NCBI GenBank assembly: GCA_024399035.1
Contig: JAKSID010000006.1
Span: forward strand, 26,938 to 90,937
Source of the DNA: Fibrobacter sp.
Lineage (GTDB): Bacteria; Fibrobacterota; Fibrobacteria; Fibrobacterales; Fibrobacteraceae
Reading direction: 5' to 3'
Length of the DNA stretch: 64,000 bases
In this document: positions 53,301 to 61,968 of the stretch, one piece after another
Layout of the letters: every line of letters starts with the position of its first letter
Position numbering within the stretch: position 1 is the stretch's first letter
Made by a program: the position numbers and the translations under genes
Notes under the pieces: generated by a model
Told to the model about the DNA's origin: nothing
The model's database searches: none
Seen by the model: the letters and a program-made list of their open reading frames with translations, nothing else

Positions 53301-53811
53301 GCCCATGAGCATTTTCGTGACCAATGCGGTTTCTGATTCCAAGTCTAGCGGCCCGGAAATTTATGCCATCCACAGAAATACGGTTTCTGCATTCCGTTTG
53401 CAGAAAGCAAAGTCTAGCGCTGCCGAATCTGCTTTGGCCTGGACGCTCCCGGCGGGCGGCAATGAACGCACTGGCTGGTTCGATGCAAGCGAACTGAAGG
53501 ATGTTGAATCCGTTAAGTCCGAAAACACCATTACGGAATTCTTTATGTTCCCCAACCCGGTGCGCGGCGGTAAGGCCAAGGCTCAGTTCGAAATTGGTGC
53601 AGACGCTCAGTCCGCTACCTTGGAACTTTACGACGTGACGGGACTTTGCGTTTACAAGATGACCGTGCTTGATGTGGTTCGCGGTCGTAACCGCATTGAA
53701 CACGTGGATTTGTCTGCCTTGGGCTCTGACGTGTACACGGCTCGACTGCAAGTGAAGTTTGCAGATGGCAAGAAAAAACAGAAACTTTATCGTGTCGGAT
53801 TGATTCGCTAA
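50320..53811 (+). CDS. Secreted degenerate M6-like peptidase with beta-propeller and T9SS-type tail
   Basis: The 1163-residue protein has a signal peptide (ending VFSYGAD) and an M6-peptidase-like domain (about 25-420), where VYAIRVQF and HYWKKHFEFANNYFNAASNGQL match the family's N-terminal part. The zinc motif region reads NQIARELGLPNTYD (Asn280 to Arg284) where active members have HExxHxLGLPDLYD, so both His and the Glu are missing. VCBS/FG-GAP-like repeats follow (about 600-1030; AVGDVNDDGYPEVIF), and a C-terminal T9SS type-A-like domain starts FPNPVRGG. It should be secreted and non-proteolytic. A one-base TAATG overlap links it to the SUMF1 gene. Confidence 0.8.
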   Translation: MKNFSKTLFAFAMLALSSVFSYGADTLEVYAIRVQFAKETPNDNSLTTGDGTFGSDKEHTYRLDPSSMRGSTHYWKKHFEFANNYFNAASNGQLVIKSRIFPLDGTAYTLKTPIIDYNRTSKLKGEKTAEFDEARSRDYLKFVYDAVMAADTARNMGESPFRVPLPESSNTKRAFMIIHAGASRLVDGGSMGTKGADTPGDFMDVYIDGSAWEYLPDTLENISAIKDTIKDSRGKDSIRTVGTGIVLEGSAIDTLHSIMITSETASQDGLNWGINGIIVNQIARELGLPNTYDVVKGISRLGYYDMMDFAGYNAGNGFLPSLPAAWDRAYMGWSSVVEARPVAGKDITVDIAAAGSGKCASYKGKNTCTEILKVPLNATEYLLIENRQRSWDDEGVVSVVTDVGNEESDTTITSLPIDSLNTVFEDTLCVKKKCSPNKIEGVVLDVSSYDAGLPASGIVTWRVNEWYLRETLEYGIANFWAGDSFRDHQFGIAMVESDGILSIGKSFKNALGEDTYDYGSGTDLLPHLRVPDSTSKQSFDTVTTIESTGYANTMTTQGGYTGIKITVSVPEDARIEKTSNGFGGDSVINFAAPIITVKISIDDGSLKNSKFPRNVGLTSAVRGAVFIEDPENDGEKAIVIGAEDGSLQAFTALGEPLLPEDTVVTQKALTLKDSSIEVPLYRVGESDGPIVGMASEGKAAYSLHKNALVRTSFLGGVAQKQELKLSNALVGPMYYDGKVWVATKTAIKTAQVNKSGDFVWADSLVFAKELEKGTIDKFKPTDMAICGKDDNAKIVAVGESGHWFASSVSDLSKNVLVQKTSAKDPVFKMACADMDRDGNEDVIFVGSRGTVFAKTLADEEKDVKSLWNTKEYKRGAVGSSGLKDETSGVAVGDVNDDGYPEVIFLGDNLVYALDRFGLPLKNFPIVISRGTPIYAFYSDPLVVDVTGDEVPEILVPSNDGLVYAFSGKGSQIKKNGFPIAAGSHVDVDSIPELVPMSIFVTNAVSDSKSSGPEIYAIHRNTVSAFRLQKAKSSAAESALAWTLPAGGNERTGWFDASELKDVESVKSENTITEFFMFPNPVRGGKAKAQFEIGADAQSATLELYDVTGLCVYKMTVLDVVRGRNRIEHVDLSALGSDVYTARLQVKFADGKKKQKLYRVGLIR

Positions 53812-54713
53812 TGAATATGTCGAAGTGCAATTTTAGAACATTGATGCTTGCCCTTGGTGTGGCTGGCCTTATGGTCGGCTGTACTTCTATTGCCGATGGT
53901 GATCCTGTGGGACTTAACCCGGGTACGGTAACACCGAAGTCCTCTAGCAGCGTTAAGGACGGTTCTAGCTCCAGCCAGTCCGAGAATCCAATCGTTGATA
54001 CGGAGGCCTTGGATTCCTTGATTGACTTTGTGGAAATTCCTGCCACAAAGTTGAAGCACGGTACTATTGTTTACTCCGTCAATGCCTTTGATATTGCAAC
54101 GACTGAAGTAACTCAGGCCCTTTACGAAAAGGTAATGGGCGAGGTCCCCACTATGGACAAGACCGGCGATAACATCGCTGTGGCTAATGTGAACTGGCAC
54201 GAGGCAGCACTGTTCTGCAATGCCTTTGCAAAGATAGCTGGCCTTGATACGGCTTACATCTATGATAAGGTGGGTGGTTCCAACGTTCTGGAAAATCTTA
54301 CCGTTGATTATAGCGTTGAATCTGTTCGTTTGCCTACGGAAGCGGAATGGGAAATTGCCGCTCGTGCTGGCACGTCGACCACTTACTATTGGGATGTGGC
54401 AGAGGCCTCCAAGTACGCTTATTACGCACAAACTAAGGGTCCCGTTAAAGTGGCTAGCTACCTTCCGAATGACTTCGGCCTTTACGATATGGGCGGCAAT
54501 GTGGCGGAATGGATCAATGATTGGTACGACACCTACTCTACAAAGAACGAGACTAACTATACTGGGGCTATCGATGGCGAATACAAGGTTGTTCGCGGCG
54601 GCAGCTGGTCTCAAAAGGTGGGGGCTATGGCATCTGCTGAACGCGACAAAAAGGTGCCTACTGCACGTACTCAGATGATCGGCTTTAGAATCGTCCATTC
54701 TGTCGGATTTTAA
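53811..54713 (+). CDS. SUMF1 (FGE-sulfatase-like) domain lipoprotein without catalytic Cys
   Basis: The 300-residue protein has a lipobox (LMVGC, Cys24), a Ser-rich linker and a SUMF1-type domain (about 70-300): FDIATTEVTQALYEKVMG, LPTEAEWEIAARAG, DMGGNVAEWINDWYD, VVRGGSWS and a late RTQMIGFRIV. The Cys pair used by formylglycine-generating enzymes is absent (ASAERDKKVPTARTQMIGF), so it cannot activate sulfatases that way. Such Cys-less domains can serve as binding modules, as in GldJ/GldK of T9SS. The gene overlaps the M6-like gene by one base, which suggests that the two products act together at the envelope. Confidence 0.82.
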   Translation: MNMSKCNFRTLMLALGVAGLMVGCTSIADGDPVGLNPGTVTPKSSSSVKDGSSSSQSENPIVDTEALDSLIDFVEIPATKLKHGTIVYSVNAFDIATTEVTQALYEKVMGEVPTMDKTGDNIAVANVNWHEAALFCNAFAKIAGLDTAYIYDKVGGSNVLENLTVDYSVESVRLPTEAEWEIAARAGTSTTYYWDVAEASKYAYYAQTKGPVKVASYLPNDFGLYDMGGNVAEWINDWYDTYSTKNETNYTGAIDGEYKVVRGGSWSQKVGAMASAERDKKVPTARTQMIGFRIVHSVGF

Positions 54714-54759
54714 TTGAGTTTCATAATTTCTTCTATTGCAAATTGTTAAATTATGCAAT

Positions 54760-55269
54760 ATGAAGAATTTAAATTCCAAGGTATTCGCTTTCCTTAAATT
54801 GGTTGCCCCGATTGCTATGGTGGCAATGTTTGGTTCTGCCTGCTCCGAAGATAAGCAGCAGGGAAAACTCAAGGATCTTCCCCCTGTTGAAATTCCTAAG
54901 GAATTGCCGGGCCTTTACTCCGGCCGTATGCCTTGCGATGATTGCGACACAAAAATGATTCGCATGAACTTGAACGAAGACAGCACTGTGATCGTGGTTC
55001 AAGCCAAAATCAAGGACACCGCGGTTACGGATACCCTTTATGGTACCTACACCTATGCTGATGACGTTATCAAGGTTTCTTTATCTGACAATTCTATCCA
55101 TTGGAACTATAGGCGTGATGGCGTAGGCAACTTGTCTTATTTGACAAGCGCCGGTACTCTTTACGAAGACGCCAATGGTATGCACATGGACCTTATTCGA
55201 ATTTTCAAGGCTCCGGTGATGAGCAAGAAGGCTCCGGAAACAAAGTCTGAAGAAAACCAGGAGAAGTAA
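54760..55269 (+). CDS. NlpE-like lipoprotein
   Basis: The 169-residue protein has a lipobox (GSAC) and the NlpE N-terminal motif LPGLYSGRMPCDDCDTKMIRMNLNEDST with its CxxC. A short beta-domain follows, and the end is Lys/Glu-rich. NlpE signals envelope stress and surface contact through Cpx in E. coli. Here the next gene, overlapping by one base, is a LytTR response regulator, an interesting parallel. ATG 54760 is preferred over TTG 54736. Confidence 0.78.
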   Translation: MKNLNSKVFAFLKLVAPIAMVAMFGSACSEDKQQGKLKDLPPVEIPKELPGLYSGRMPCDDCDTKMIRMNLNEDSTVIVVQAKIKDTAVTDTLYGTYTYADDVIKVSLSDNSIHWNYRRDGVGNLSYLTSAGTLYEDANGMHMDLIRIFKAPVMSKKAPETKSEENQEK

Positions 55270-56039
55270 TGTCTTTTTCTGTATTGATTGTTGATGACGA
55301 GCCGTTGGCCAGAAAGCGCATGCGCGTTTTGCTGGAAGAGTTTTCGTCTGAAATTGAAATCCTTGGTGAAGCGGGTTCTGGCGCTGCCGCCATCCAGCAG
55401 ATTCGCGAATTGATGCCGGACGTGGTTTTTCTGGATATCCAGATGCCGGACATGGATGGCTTTGATGTGCTCCATGGCCTGAACAGGGAAGAAGTTCCCT
55501 TGGTCGTGTTTACCACGGCTTATGACAATTTTGCGGTGAAGGCTTTTGAAGAAGATACGGTGGATTATCTGCTGAAGCCTGTAGAACAGGAACGCTTGGC
55601 TGCGGCTATTGAAAAAATCCGTCGCCGTATGCCTACGCCCGAAAACGAACCGGCCTTGCCTCAGGATTTTGACTGGGAAAAACTGCGTGAGTTGGTGAAC
55701 AGAAACGATGCTTACATTCAGCGCTTGCAGATCAAGATTGGCGACCGCATTGTTTTCTTGAACCTGGACGAAGTGGTTCGCTTTCAGAGCGAGGAAAAGT
55801 ACACGACGGTCTATGCTATTGATGGCCGCTACGTGATTGATACTCCGCTGATTGAATTGGAAAAGAAGCTGGATCCCCGCAACTTTGTGAAGGTCCATCG
55901 TTCTCATATCGTTGCTATCGACTACATTGCCGAATGCCGCAAGACGGAGCAGGGCAAGATGGTGATGGTACTGAAAGACAAGAACAACACGCAGCTTCAG
56001 GTGAGTCGCAGCGTAATCAAGAAATTCCGTAACCTTTAA
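55269..56039 (+). CDS. LytTR-family response regulator
   Basis: The 256-residue protein has a receiver domain (about 1-125) with phospho-acceptor Asp56 in FLDIQMPDMDG, acidic residues VDDE (9-11) and conserved KPV, followed by a LytTR DNA-binding domain (about 150-256; FVKVHRSHIVAIDYI). Its kinase is not next to it. Overlap with the NlpE-like and signal peptidase genes by one base each implies coupled translation and a shared envelope context. Confidence 0.93.
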   Translation: MSFSVLIVDDEPLARKRMRVLLEEFSSEIEILGEAGSGAAAIQQIRELMPDVVFLDIQMPDMDGFDVLHGLNREEVPLVVFTTAYDNFAVKAFEEDTVDYLLKPVEQERLAAAIEKIRRRMPTPENEPALPQDFDWEKLRELVNRNDAYIQRLQIKIGDRIVFLNLDEVVRFQSEEKYTTVYAIDGRYVIDTPLIELEKKLDPRNFVKVHRSHIVAIDYIAECRKTEQGKMVMVLKDKNNTQLQVSRSVIKKFRNL

Positions 56040-57370
56040 TGAATGGTGATGTAATGGATTCCGAAAAGAAGAAATTTTCCGGGAAGAAGTTTTGCAAGGG
56101 TTTGCTCCGCGAAATTATTGTGCCGGTGTTCCTTGCGCTGATTGTTATCCAGTATGTGGTTCAGGCTTTCCAGATTCCTAGCGGATCTATGGAAGATTCC
56201 CTGAAGACGGGTGACTTTCTGCTGGGCCTTAAGTTTACTTATGGCTCTCCCATTCCTTTTAGCAACAAGAAATTCCCGGGCTTTGATCCGGAAGTGGGCG
56301 ATGTGGTAATCTTCCGCTATCCCGGTGAACCGGAATATCCTGATGGTGACCCGGAACGTTACACCCATCTTTTTAACGCCTTGATGTTCGGTAATTTCTA
56401 TTGGGACCACAATCCCGAAGAAGGCCAACCTCATCTGGTGCATTATGCGGATGGTCCCAAGGACTACATCAAGCGCTGCGTAGGCGTGAGCGGTGATACC
56501 TTGGCTGTTCATCAGGGACGCCTTTATGTGAATGGCGTGCGTCAGGATACCTTGCCGAGTCATGGCAAGTGGACTGCTGCCGGCAGGACTCTTTCTCCTC
56601 GTGATGAACGTGCAACTTTTGTGGTGCCTTCTGTTGGCGATACTATTTATGTGGATTCTGTTTCTCTGGAACAGCTCTGGTGGCTCCGCTCTATTGTTGC
56701 CCAGGAAAATCCGGATGAAGCCGTGGAACTTGACTTGTCCTTGCTGAAGGATGGCGTAGAAAACAATAACTACGATTTTGAAAACTTTAAGATGCCGGTG
56801 GAAAATGACCGTGGCCTGGCCATGAATGAATTGTTCCGCCGCAACCGCATGGTGATGCAGCGTCTGACCCAGGGCGATACCATTTCTGGCGTGATGTCTT
56901 TTGCGTTCTTCAAGGAATTGTCCCGCATTGCCTACTTGCCGATGCTGGACCCCCATGCAAAGGGCGGTATGACTCGTCAGGTGAGCTACATCGGTTTTGA
57001 AGGTTCGTTGCTGCAGGATTTGGAAGGGAACGTTGCCATGCTGAATCGCGCGGCAGAAAGCATAGAAGATTCTGCAACCGCACCGAAGTTTGAAATTCGC
57101 CGCAAGCTGACTCTGGGCGGCAAGCCCATGGATTATTATGTGGTAAAGACTCCTCAGTTCTTTATGATGGGCGACAACCGCGACAATTCCGCAGACAGCC
57201 GCTACTGGGGTTTTGTTTCCCAGCGTAATATCAAGGCCAAGGCTCTGGTGATTTACTTCTCCTTCGAAAACGAAGACGGAGCCTTTAAGCTGGGTAATCC
57301 CTTTACCTGGTGGCGTTTGCCCTTCAGGATTCGTTGGACTCGTTTGGGCAAGGTGATTCCCCTGATTTAG
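56039..57370 (+). CDS. lepB: Signal peptidase I, enlarged form
   Basis: The 443-residue protein has an N-terminal membrane helix (about 26-42), the Ser nucleophile in IPSGSME (Ser50), the Lys general base in YIKRCVGVSGD (Lys145) and the MGDNRDNSADSR box (378-384). E. coli LepB is 324 aa. The extra length is mostly a polar insertion between about residues 170 and 350 that separates the Lys and GDNRDNS boxes. It releases exported proteins from the membrane. Translation is coupled to the LytTR gene by a TAATG overlap. Confidence 0.93.
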   Translation: MNGDVMDSEKKKFSGKKFCKGLLREIIVPVFLALIVIQYVVQAFQIPSGSMEDSLKTGDFLLGLKFTYGSPIPFSNKKFPGFDPEVGDVVIFRYPGEPEYPDGDPERYTHLFNALMFGNFYWDHNPEEGQPHLVHYADGPKDYIKRCVGVSGDTLAVHQGRLYVNGVRQDTLPSHGKWTAAGRTLSPRDERATFVVPSVGDTIYVDSVSLEQLWWLRSIVAQENPDEAVELDLSLLKDGVENNNYDFENFKMPVENDRGLAMNELFRRNRMVMQRLTQGDTISGVMSFAFFKELSRIAYLPMLDPHAKGGMTRQVSYIGFEGSLLQDLEGNVAMLNRAAESIEDSATAPKFEIRRKLTLGGKPMDYYVVKTPQFFMMGDNRDNSADSRYWGFVSQRNIKAKALVIYFSFENEDGAFKLGNPFTWWRLPFRIRWTRLGKVIPLI

Positions 57371-57371
57371 T

Positions 57372-59144
57372 ATGGGTATTAGGTCGTACATAAGTGCACT
57401 GGCCGGCGGCTTGCTGCTGGCTGCTTGCGCAACCCAGGTTGCGCCTAGCGGTGGTCCCGAGGACAAATTGCCTCCTCGTGTTGCTGCGGTGTACCCTGCG
57501 CCTAACACCACGAATCATCCTAACGAACTTTTGGTGAAGCTGGAATTTGACGAATGGATCAATGCGTCCATTCCCCGAAGCGCCGTGTCGATTTCTCCGC
57601 CTATCGAAAAGAAGTTGCGTTTTGAAGTGAAGGGAAAGTCCCTGTTGCTGACGTCCCGTGCGGAACTGGATACGGGAACGACTTACACGGTTACTTTTGC
57701 TGGCGGCATCAAGGACCTTCGTGGTAATGCCTTGTCTAAGCCTTTCCAGGTGGTGTTCTCTACGGGTGCGGTCATTGACTCTTTGACTTTGTCTGGTCGT
57801 GTTCTTGTGAACGAAGCGATGCTAAGCAAAAAGCAGTACCCCAGCGTGGGCCTGTTCCTGATGGGTGCGGAGCGCGAATCCCGCAAGTATCTTGATAAGT
57901 ATCGCGATACGGCTACCAAGGCGCTGGATTCTTTGCCTATGCTGTTGAAGGAGCCGCCCCTGTATGTGACGCGCGCCGACAGCGCCGGCTTGTTTACCTT
58001 GACGGGCCTGAAACCGGGCCGCTACCGTGTGGTCGCCTTTGTGGATGGAAACGGAAACCAGAAGGTTGAATTGGCTACCGAGCAGGTGGGCATCTGGACA
58101 AAGGATCTTGTGCTGACAGAAGAAAGCTCTGATACCTTGTGGTTGCCTATTGCGGACATGGATACAACTCATTTGGAATTGTCATCGGTGACCCAGCCTT
58201 TTGCAAATGTGCTTGAGGCAAGCTTTACCCGCAACGTGTACTTTGATTCTGTTTTCGCTGATACCAATAACTGCTATTTGGTCTCTCCGGACAACGAGAA
58301 AATTTTCCCGAATCTGGTTTACCTGGGCGCTAGTAGCAACAAGCCGCAGTTCTATTTTGAAGAAGCTCCGAAGAGCGAACAGATCTACAAGTTTATCTGC
58401 AGCATGGGTAAGGATTCCTTGTATCGTTCGCTGGATACTTCCCGTAACGAGGTGGAATGGGAATGGAAAAAGATGGAGAGCGATACTCTGCCTGCCGCTA
58501 TTTCCTCCACCAAGTCCATTTCGAGGTTCAGTGTTGTTTTCCCGGAAGATTCTATCCTTGTGCTGTTCAACAAGCCCAAGACCGATTCTGTGGAGGATCG
58601 TTTCTTTACGGTGATTAGCAAGGACACCGCAGAAGTTTTTGTGAAGCAGTTGGACCCTGTCCGTTTTGTTGTGGAAAAGACTGCCCCGTGGCCTACAGAC
58701 GCGACGGTTGAATTACTGCGAGGCTATCAGGATACCACTCTTGCTGCCGCCGATAGCAATGGTGTTCGCGACACGGTGATTGAACTGAAGTATAAATCCT
58801 TGAAAAAGTTTGAGACGGTGGCTAAGCTGAAACTTGCAACCTTTAGCGGCTGGATTCCTAGCGCAAGGTTGGGCACTATTGTTCGCCTGCGTTCTGCTAC
58901 CAGCAATAACTACTACGTAGAGAAGTGTGGAAATTTTGGTGAGTTCCAATTTAAGGACCTGATGGAAGGCAGCTACTTTATGGACTACTATTTCACGGAA
59001 GAAGGAAAGCTTATTCCGGATGGTGGCTCTGTGAATCCTTTCCGTTACGGTTCTGCATGGAGAGCGATTAACGATACGTTGAAAGTGGGCAATGGCGAAA
59101 ACTATTTGGACAAGCTGGTTCCTTTCGTTCCGCCTTTGCAGTAG
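57372..59144 (+). CDS. Ig-like (Big_5/SbsA) domain lipoprotein
   Basis: The 590-residue protein has a lipobox (LLAAC) followed by PSGGPEDKLPPRVAAVYPAPNT, a segment seen in lipoproteins of the Bacteroidetes with a SbsA-type Ig-like domain (KLEFDEWI, GTTYTVTFAGGIKDLRGN). A carboxypeptidase-like beta-sandwich (LSGRVLVNE, GLFTLTGLKPGRYRVVAFVDGNGNQK) follows, and a C-terminal beta domain. The function is not known. It follows lepB by one base. Confidence 0.72.
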   Translation: MGIRSYISALAGGLLLAACATQVAPSGGPEDKLPPRVAAVYPAPNTTNHPNELLVKLEFDEWINASIPRSAVSISPPIEKKLRFEVKGKSLLLTSRAELDTGTTYTVTFAGGIKDLRGNALSKPFQVVFSTGAVIDSLTLSGRVLVNEAMLSKKQYPSVGLFLMGAERESRKYLDKYRDTATKALDSLPMLLKEPPLYVTRADSAGLFTLTGLKPGRYRVVAFVDGNGNQKVELATEQVGIWTKDLVLTEESSDTLWLPIADMDTTHLELSSVTQPFANVLEASFTRNVYFDSVFADTNNCYLVSPDNEKIFPNLVYLGASSNKPQFYFEEAPKSEQIYKFICSMGKDSLYRSLDTSRNEVEWEWKKMESDTLPAAISSTKSISRFSVVFPEDSILVLFNKPKTDSVEDRFFTVISKDTAEVFVKQLDPVRFVVEKTAPWPTDATVELLRGYQDTTLAAADSNGVRDTVIELKYKSLKKFETVAKLKLATFSGWIPSARLGTIVRLRSATSNNYYVEKCGNFGEFQFKDLMEGSYFMDYYFTEEGKLIPDGGSVNPFRYGSAWRAINDTLKVGNGENYLDKLVPFVPPLQ

Positions 59145-59186
59145 AGTTTTGACGATCGGGTTCGTCGCGAATTAATAAAGGATGTA

Positions 59187-61916
59187 ATGATGAGTAAGAT
59201 TCCCTCTTTTGTGGCTATTGACTTAGAAACCACAGGCCTTGATTTCGAAAAGGATGAAATTATCGAGGTTGCCCTGGTCCGTTTTGATGACGGCGTGCCG
59301 GGGGAATCGGTGGACTATTTGGTAAAGCCCACTTCTGCTCAGCTCCGCCCCTTTATTGAAAACCTTACGGGCATTTATAAGAGCGACTTGGAAAATGCAG
59401 AACCTTTTGCCGCTGTTGCCGGAAAGATTTTCTCCTTTATCGGTGACTTGCCCATTGTTGCACACAATGCAAATTTTGATTCCAAGTTTCTAAAGCAGTC
59501 CTTTGAAAAAGTCGGTGTCAGCTTTGATAATCATCCCGTATGGGATTCCTTGACGGTGTCTCGAATTGCCTACCAGAATATTCCCAACCATCGTTTGGAT
59601 ACCTTGGTACAGGAACTGAATATTCCTCGCAGCCGCGCCCATCGCGCCTTGCCCGATGCGGATGCCTGTGGCAGACTTTTTGTGATGTGCCTTGAAAAGA
59701 TCCTGGGCGAAGATCCTTGGCTCGTGAAGGCTCTTTCTCGCGTTGCTGTTGGTTCCGACTGGTCCAAGATTTGGCCTGCCGCAGATGATGTTTCTGCAAT
59801 GCCTGAATACAAGCTGCCGGTGGTTCCTTTGGAAGATGTTCCGGAGAAGGGCAGGACTCCCCGCGTTTCTGAATACTTTAAGGAAGACGGCCTGCTTGCA
59901 AGCAAGATTGAAAACTTCAAGTATCGCCACAACCAGCAGGACTTTGCCTCTGTTGTGGAACGCAATATGCACAAGGGTGGCCTTTGTGTTCTTGAGGCGC
60001 CCACAGGTTCTGGCAAGTCTTTGGCTTACTTGATTTCTGCGGCCAACAAGGCAGTGTCTGGGGAACGTGTGGTTATCAGTACTGCCACAAGAGCCTTGCA
60101 GGAACAGCTCTGGAATCACGACATTCCCAAGATTGCAGAACTGTACAAGGGTATGCTTAAGCCCGCCGTTTTGAAAGGCCGTGAAAACTACCTTTGCCTG
60201 CGCAAGTTCGAAGAAATCCTGAGCGCTCCGGAAAAGCTTTTGCTGCCGGAAGAAAGAGATTCCTTTATGGCAATCATCCCCTGGGTGTACACCACTACCT
60301 CGGGTGATGTGAACGAATGTTCTTCCTTTAGCCAGGGCCGCAATCGCGTGCTTTGGTCCAAGATGGCAAGCTCCGCAAAATCCTGCCTCGGTGACAAGTG
60401 CCCCAATTACAATAAGTGCCCCGCCATGGCAGCAAAGCGCAGAGCCATGAACTCCAACATGCTCTTGATCAACCATTCGTTGTTCTTTGCGGATATGTCC
60501 TTGGACTTTGCATTGCTTCCGCTATACGAACACATTGTGTTTGACGAAGCCCACCGCTTGCCTGAAATCAGCAATCAGTCCTTGGGCCGAATGGTTTCTT
60601 TCTTTGGCCTTCGCAATTCCATCAAGACCATGGTTCCCTCACGCGTAAGGCAGGATGGTTTGATTGCAGAAATTGCAGCATCTGTCCCTGTGGAAAACAC
60701 CGAGGCTCTTGAGGCTTGCGCAAACTTGACCGAAGCTTTGTCTGAACTTGAAAAGTCCTTGCACCGATTCTTTATGAAGATCGGCAAGAAGTTGACGAGG
60801 CAGAAGAACTCCAAGAACGGTTTTACCTATACTGCAAGCATTAACGCAGAATACGATTCGGATCCCAGCGCATTCCTGGATCAGTACGCCGCAACCCAGA
60901 AGGCCGCCGATGCACTGGTGGCAAAACTTTCTGCAGAAAAGGACAAGAATATTCAGGGCCTCTTGAGCAACTTGAATGGCCGCATGACCGAGATTTCAAG
61001 ATTCGTTTCTGACTTCGAATTCTTGGCCAAGGCCGGTCGCGAGGACTGGGTGTTCTTTATGGAAGAACCTTTCAATCCCCATACCATCAAGCTGCACGCC
61101 TATCCGCTGAACTCCAGCGCTATCTTGAAACAGAAGTTCTATCCCTGGATCAAGTCTGCAACCTTTACCTCCGCCACCTTGGCAATTCAGGGCGAACTGG
61201 ATTACTATGTGCAGAAGATGGGCATGGACGGCCTGGACGAAAAGAAGAAACCTTTTGTTCGAGTGTACGTAGATTCTTCTAACAAGGATGAACGCCAGTC
61301 CGTGATGGTGGCCAAGTATTTGCCCAAGCCTTCTACTCCGGAATATAACGATGCAGTGAACGCTACTTTGTGCGAATTGCTTCCGGAGGTGGAGGAAAAC
61401 ACCATGGTACTGTTTACCAGCATTGCTGCCATGATGAAGGCTCAGGCAGCCCTGGCTCCGATCTTTGCACAAAAGAAAAAGTTGTTGTTGTGCCAGCATG
61501 TGGATGGCGCCTTGGACGGTCTTGTGGCCATGTTCCGTCGCGAACGCGGTGCCTGCCTGTTGGGTTGTCAGACTCTTTGGGAAGGTGTGGATTTCCCGGG
61601 CGACGCCTTGAAGCTCCTGGTGATTCCCAAGTTGCCGTTCCCCAATCCTATGGACCCGCTGGTGGCTGGCATTACCACCAAGATGAAGAATGAAGGCAAG
61701 AACTCCTTTAAGGATTACTTTGTTCCCGAAGCTTATATGGAATTGCGCCAGGGTCTGGGTCGTTTGATTCGTTCTGAGGAAGATTCCGGCAAGGTTCTTA
61801 TTTTGGATAACCGCGTTGTGCTTGAACATTATGGCAAAACCTTTTCCAGAATTTGGAATATGAAACAGCGCGTTGCAAATTCCTCTACGGACATTGCCGA
61901 GTTTCTTAAGTCCTAG
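59187..61916 (+). CDS. dinG: DnaQ-like exonuclease fused to DinG-type helicase
   Basis: The 909-residue protein has an N-terminal DEDD exonuclease (about 1-180; FVAIDLETTGLD, VAHNANFD, AHRALPDADAC) and a DinG/XPD-type helicase. The helicase shows Walker A near 270 (APTGSGKSLAY), four Cys for an Fe-S cluster (YLCLRK, SCLGDKCPNYNKC), the DEAH box at about 453-456 (FDEAHRL) and motif VI (GLGRLIRS). The Fe-S cluster fits XPD-like helicases. It should be a cytoplasmic DNA repair/R-loop enzyme. This DnaQ-DinG fusion is known in Firmicutes (exonuclease DinG). Confidence 0.92.
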   Translation: MMSKIPSFVAIDLETTGLDFEKDEIIEVALVRFDDGVPGESVDYLVKPTSAQLRPFIENLTGIYKSDLENAEPFAAVAGKIFSFIGDLPIVAHNANFDSKFLKQSFEKVGVSFDNHPVWDSLTVSRIAYQNIPNHRLDTLVQELNIPRSRAHRALPDADACGRLFVMCLEKILGEDPWLVKALSRVAVGSDWSKIWPAADDVSAMPEYKLPVVPLEDVPEKGRTPRVSEYFKEDGLLASKIENFKYRHNQQDFASVVERNMHKGGLCVLEAPTGSGKSLAYLISAANKAVSGERVVISTATRALQEQLWNHDIPKIAELYKGMLKPAVLKGRENYLCLRKFEEILSAPEKLLLPEERDSFMAIIPWVYTTTSGDVNECSSFSQGRNRVLWSKMASSAKSCLGDKCPNYNKCPAMAAKRRAMNSNMLLINHSLFFADMSLDFALLPLYEHIVFDEAHRLPEISNQSLGRMVSFFGLRNSIKTMVPSRVRQDGLIAEIAASVPVENTEALEACANLTEALSELEKSLHRFFMKIGKKLTRQKNSKNGFTYTASINAEYDSDPSAFLDQYAATQKAADALVAKLSAEKDKNIQGLLSNLNGRMTEISRFVSDFEFLAKAGREDWVFFMEEPFNPHTIKLHAYPLNSSAILKQKFYPWIKSATFTSATLAIQGELDYYVQKMGMDGLDEKKKPFVRVYVDSSNKDERQSVMVAKYLPKPSTPEYNDAVNATLCELLPEVEENTMVLFTSIAAMMKAQAALAPIFAQKKKLLLCQHVDGALDGLVAMFRRERGACLLGCQTLWEGVDFPGDALKLLVIPKLPFPNPMDPLVAGITTKMKNEGKNSFKDYFVPEAYMELRQGLGRLIRSEEDSGKVLILDNRVVLEHYGKTFSRIWNMKQRVANSSTDIAEFLKS

Positions 61917-61968
61917 CAATACACGGCATTGAATTTTACTACATTTGGCACCCTATTCAGGGAGCTAA

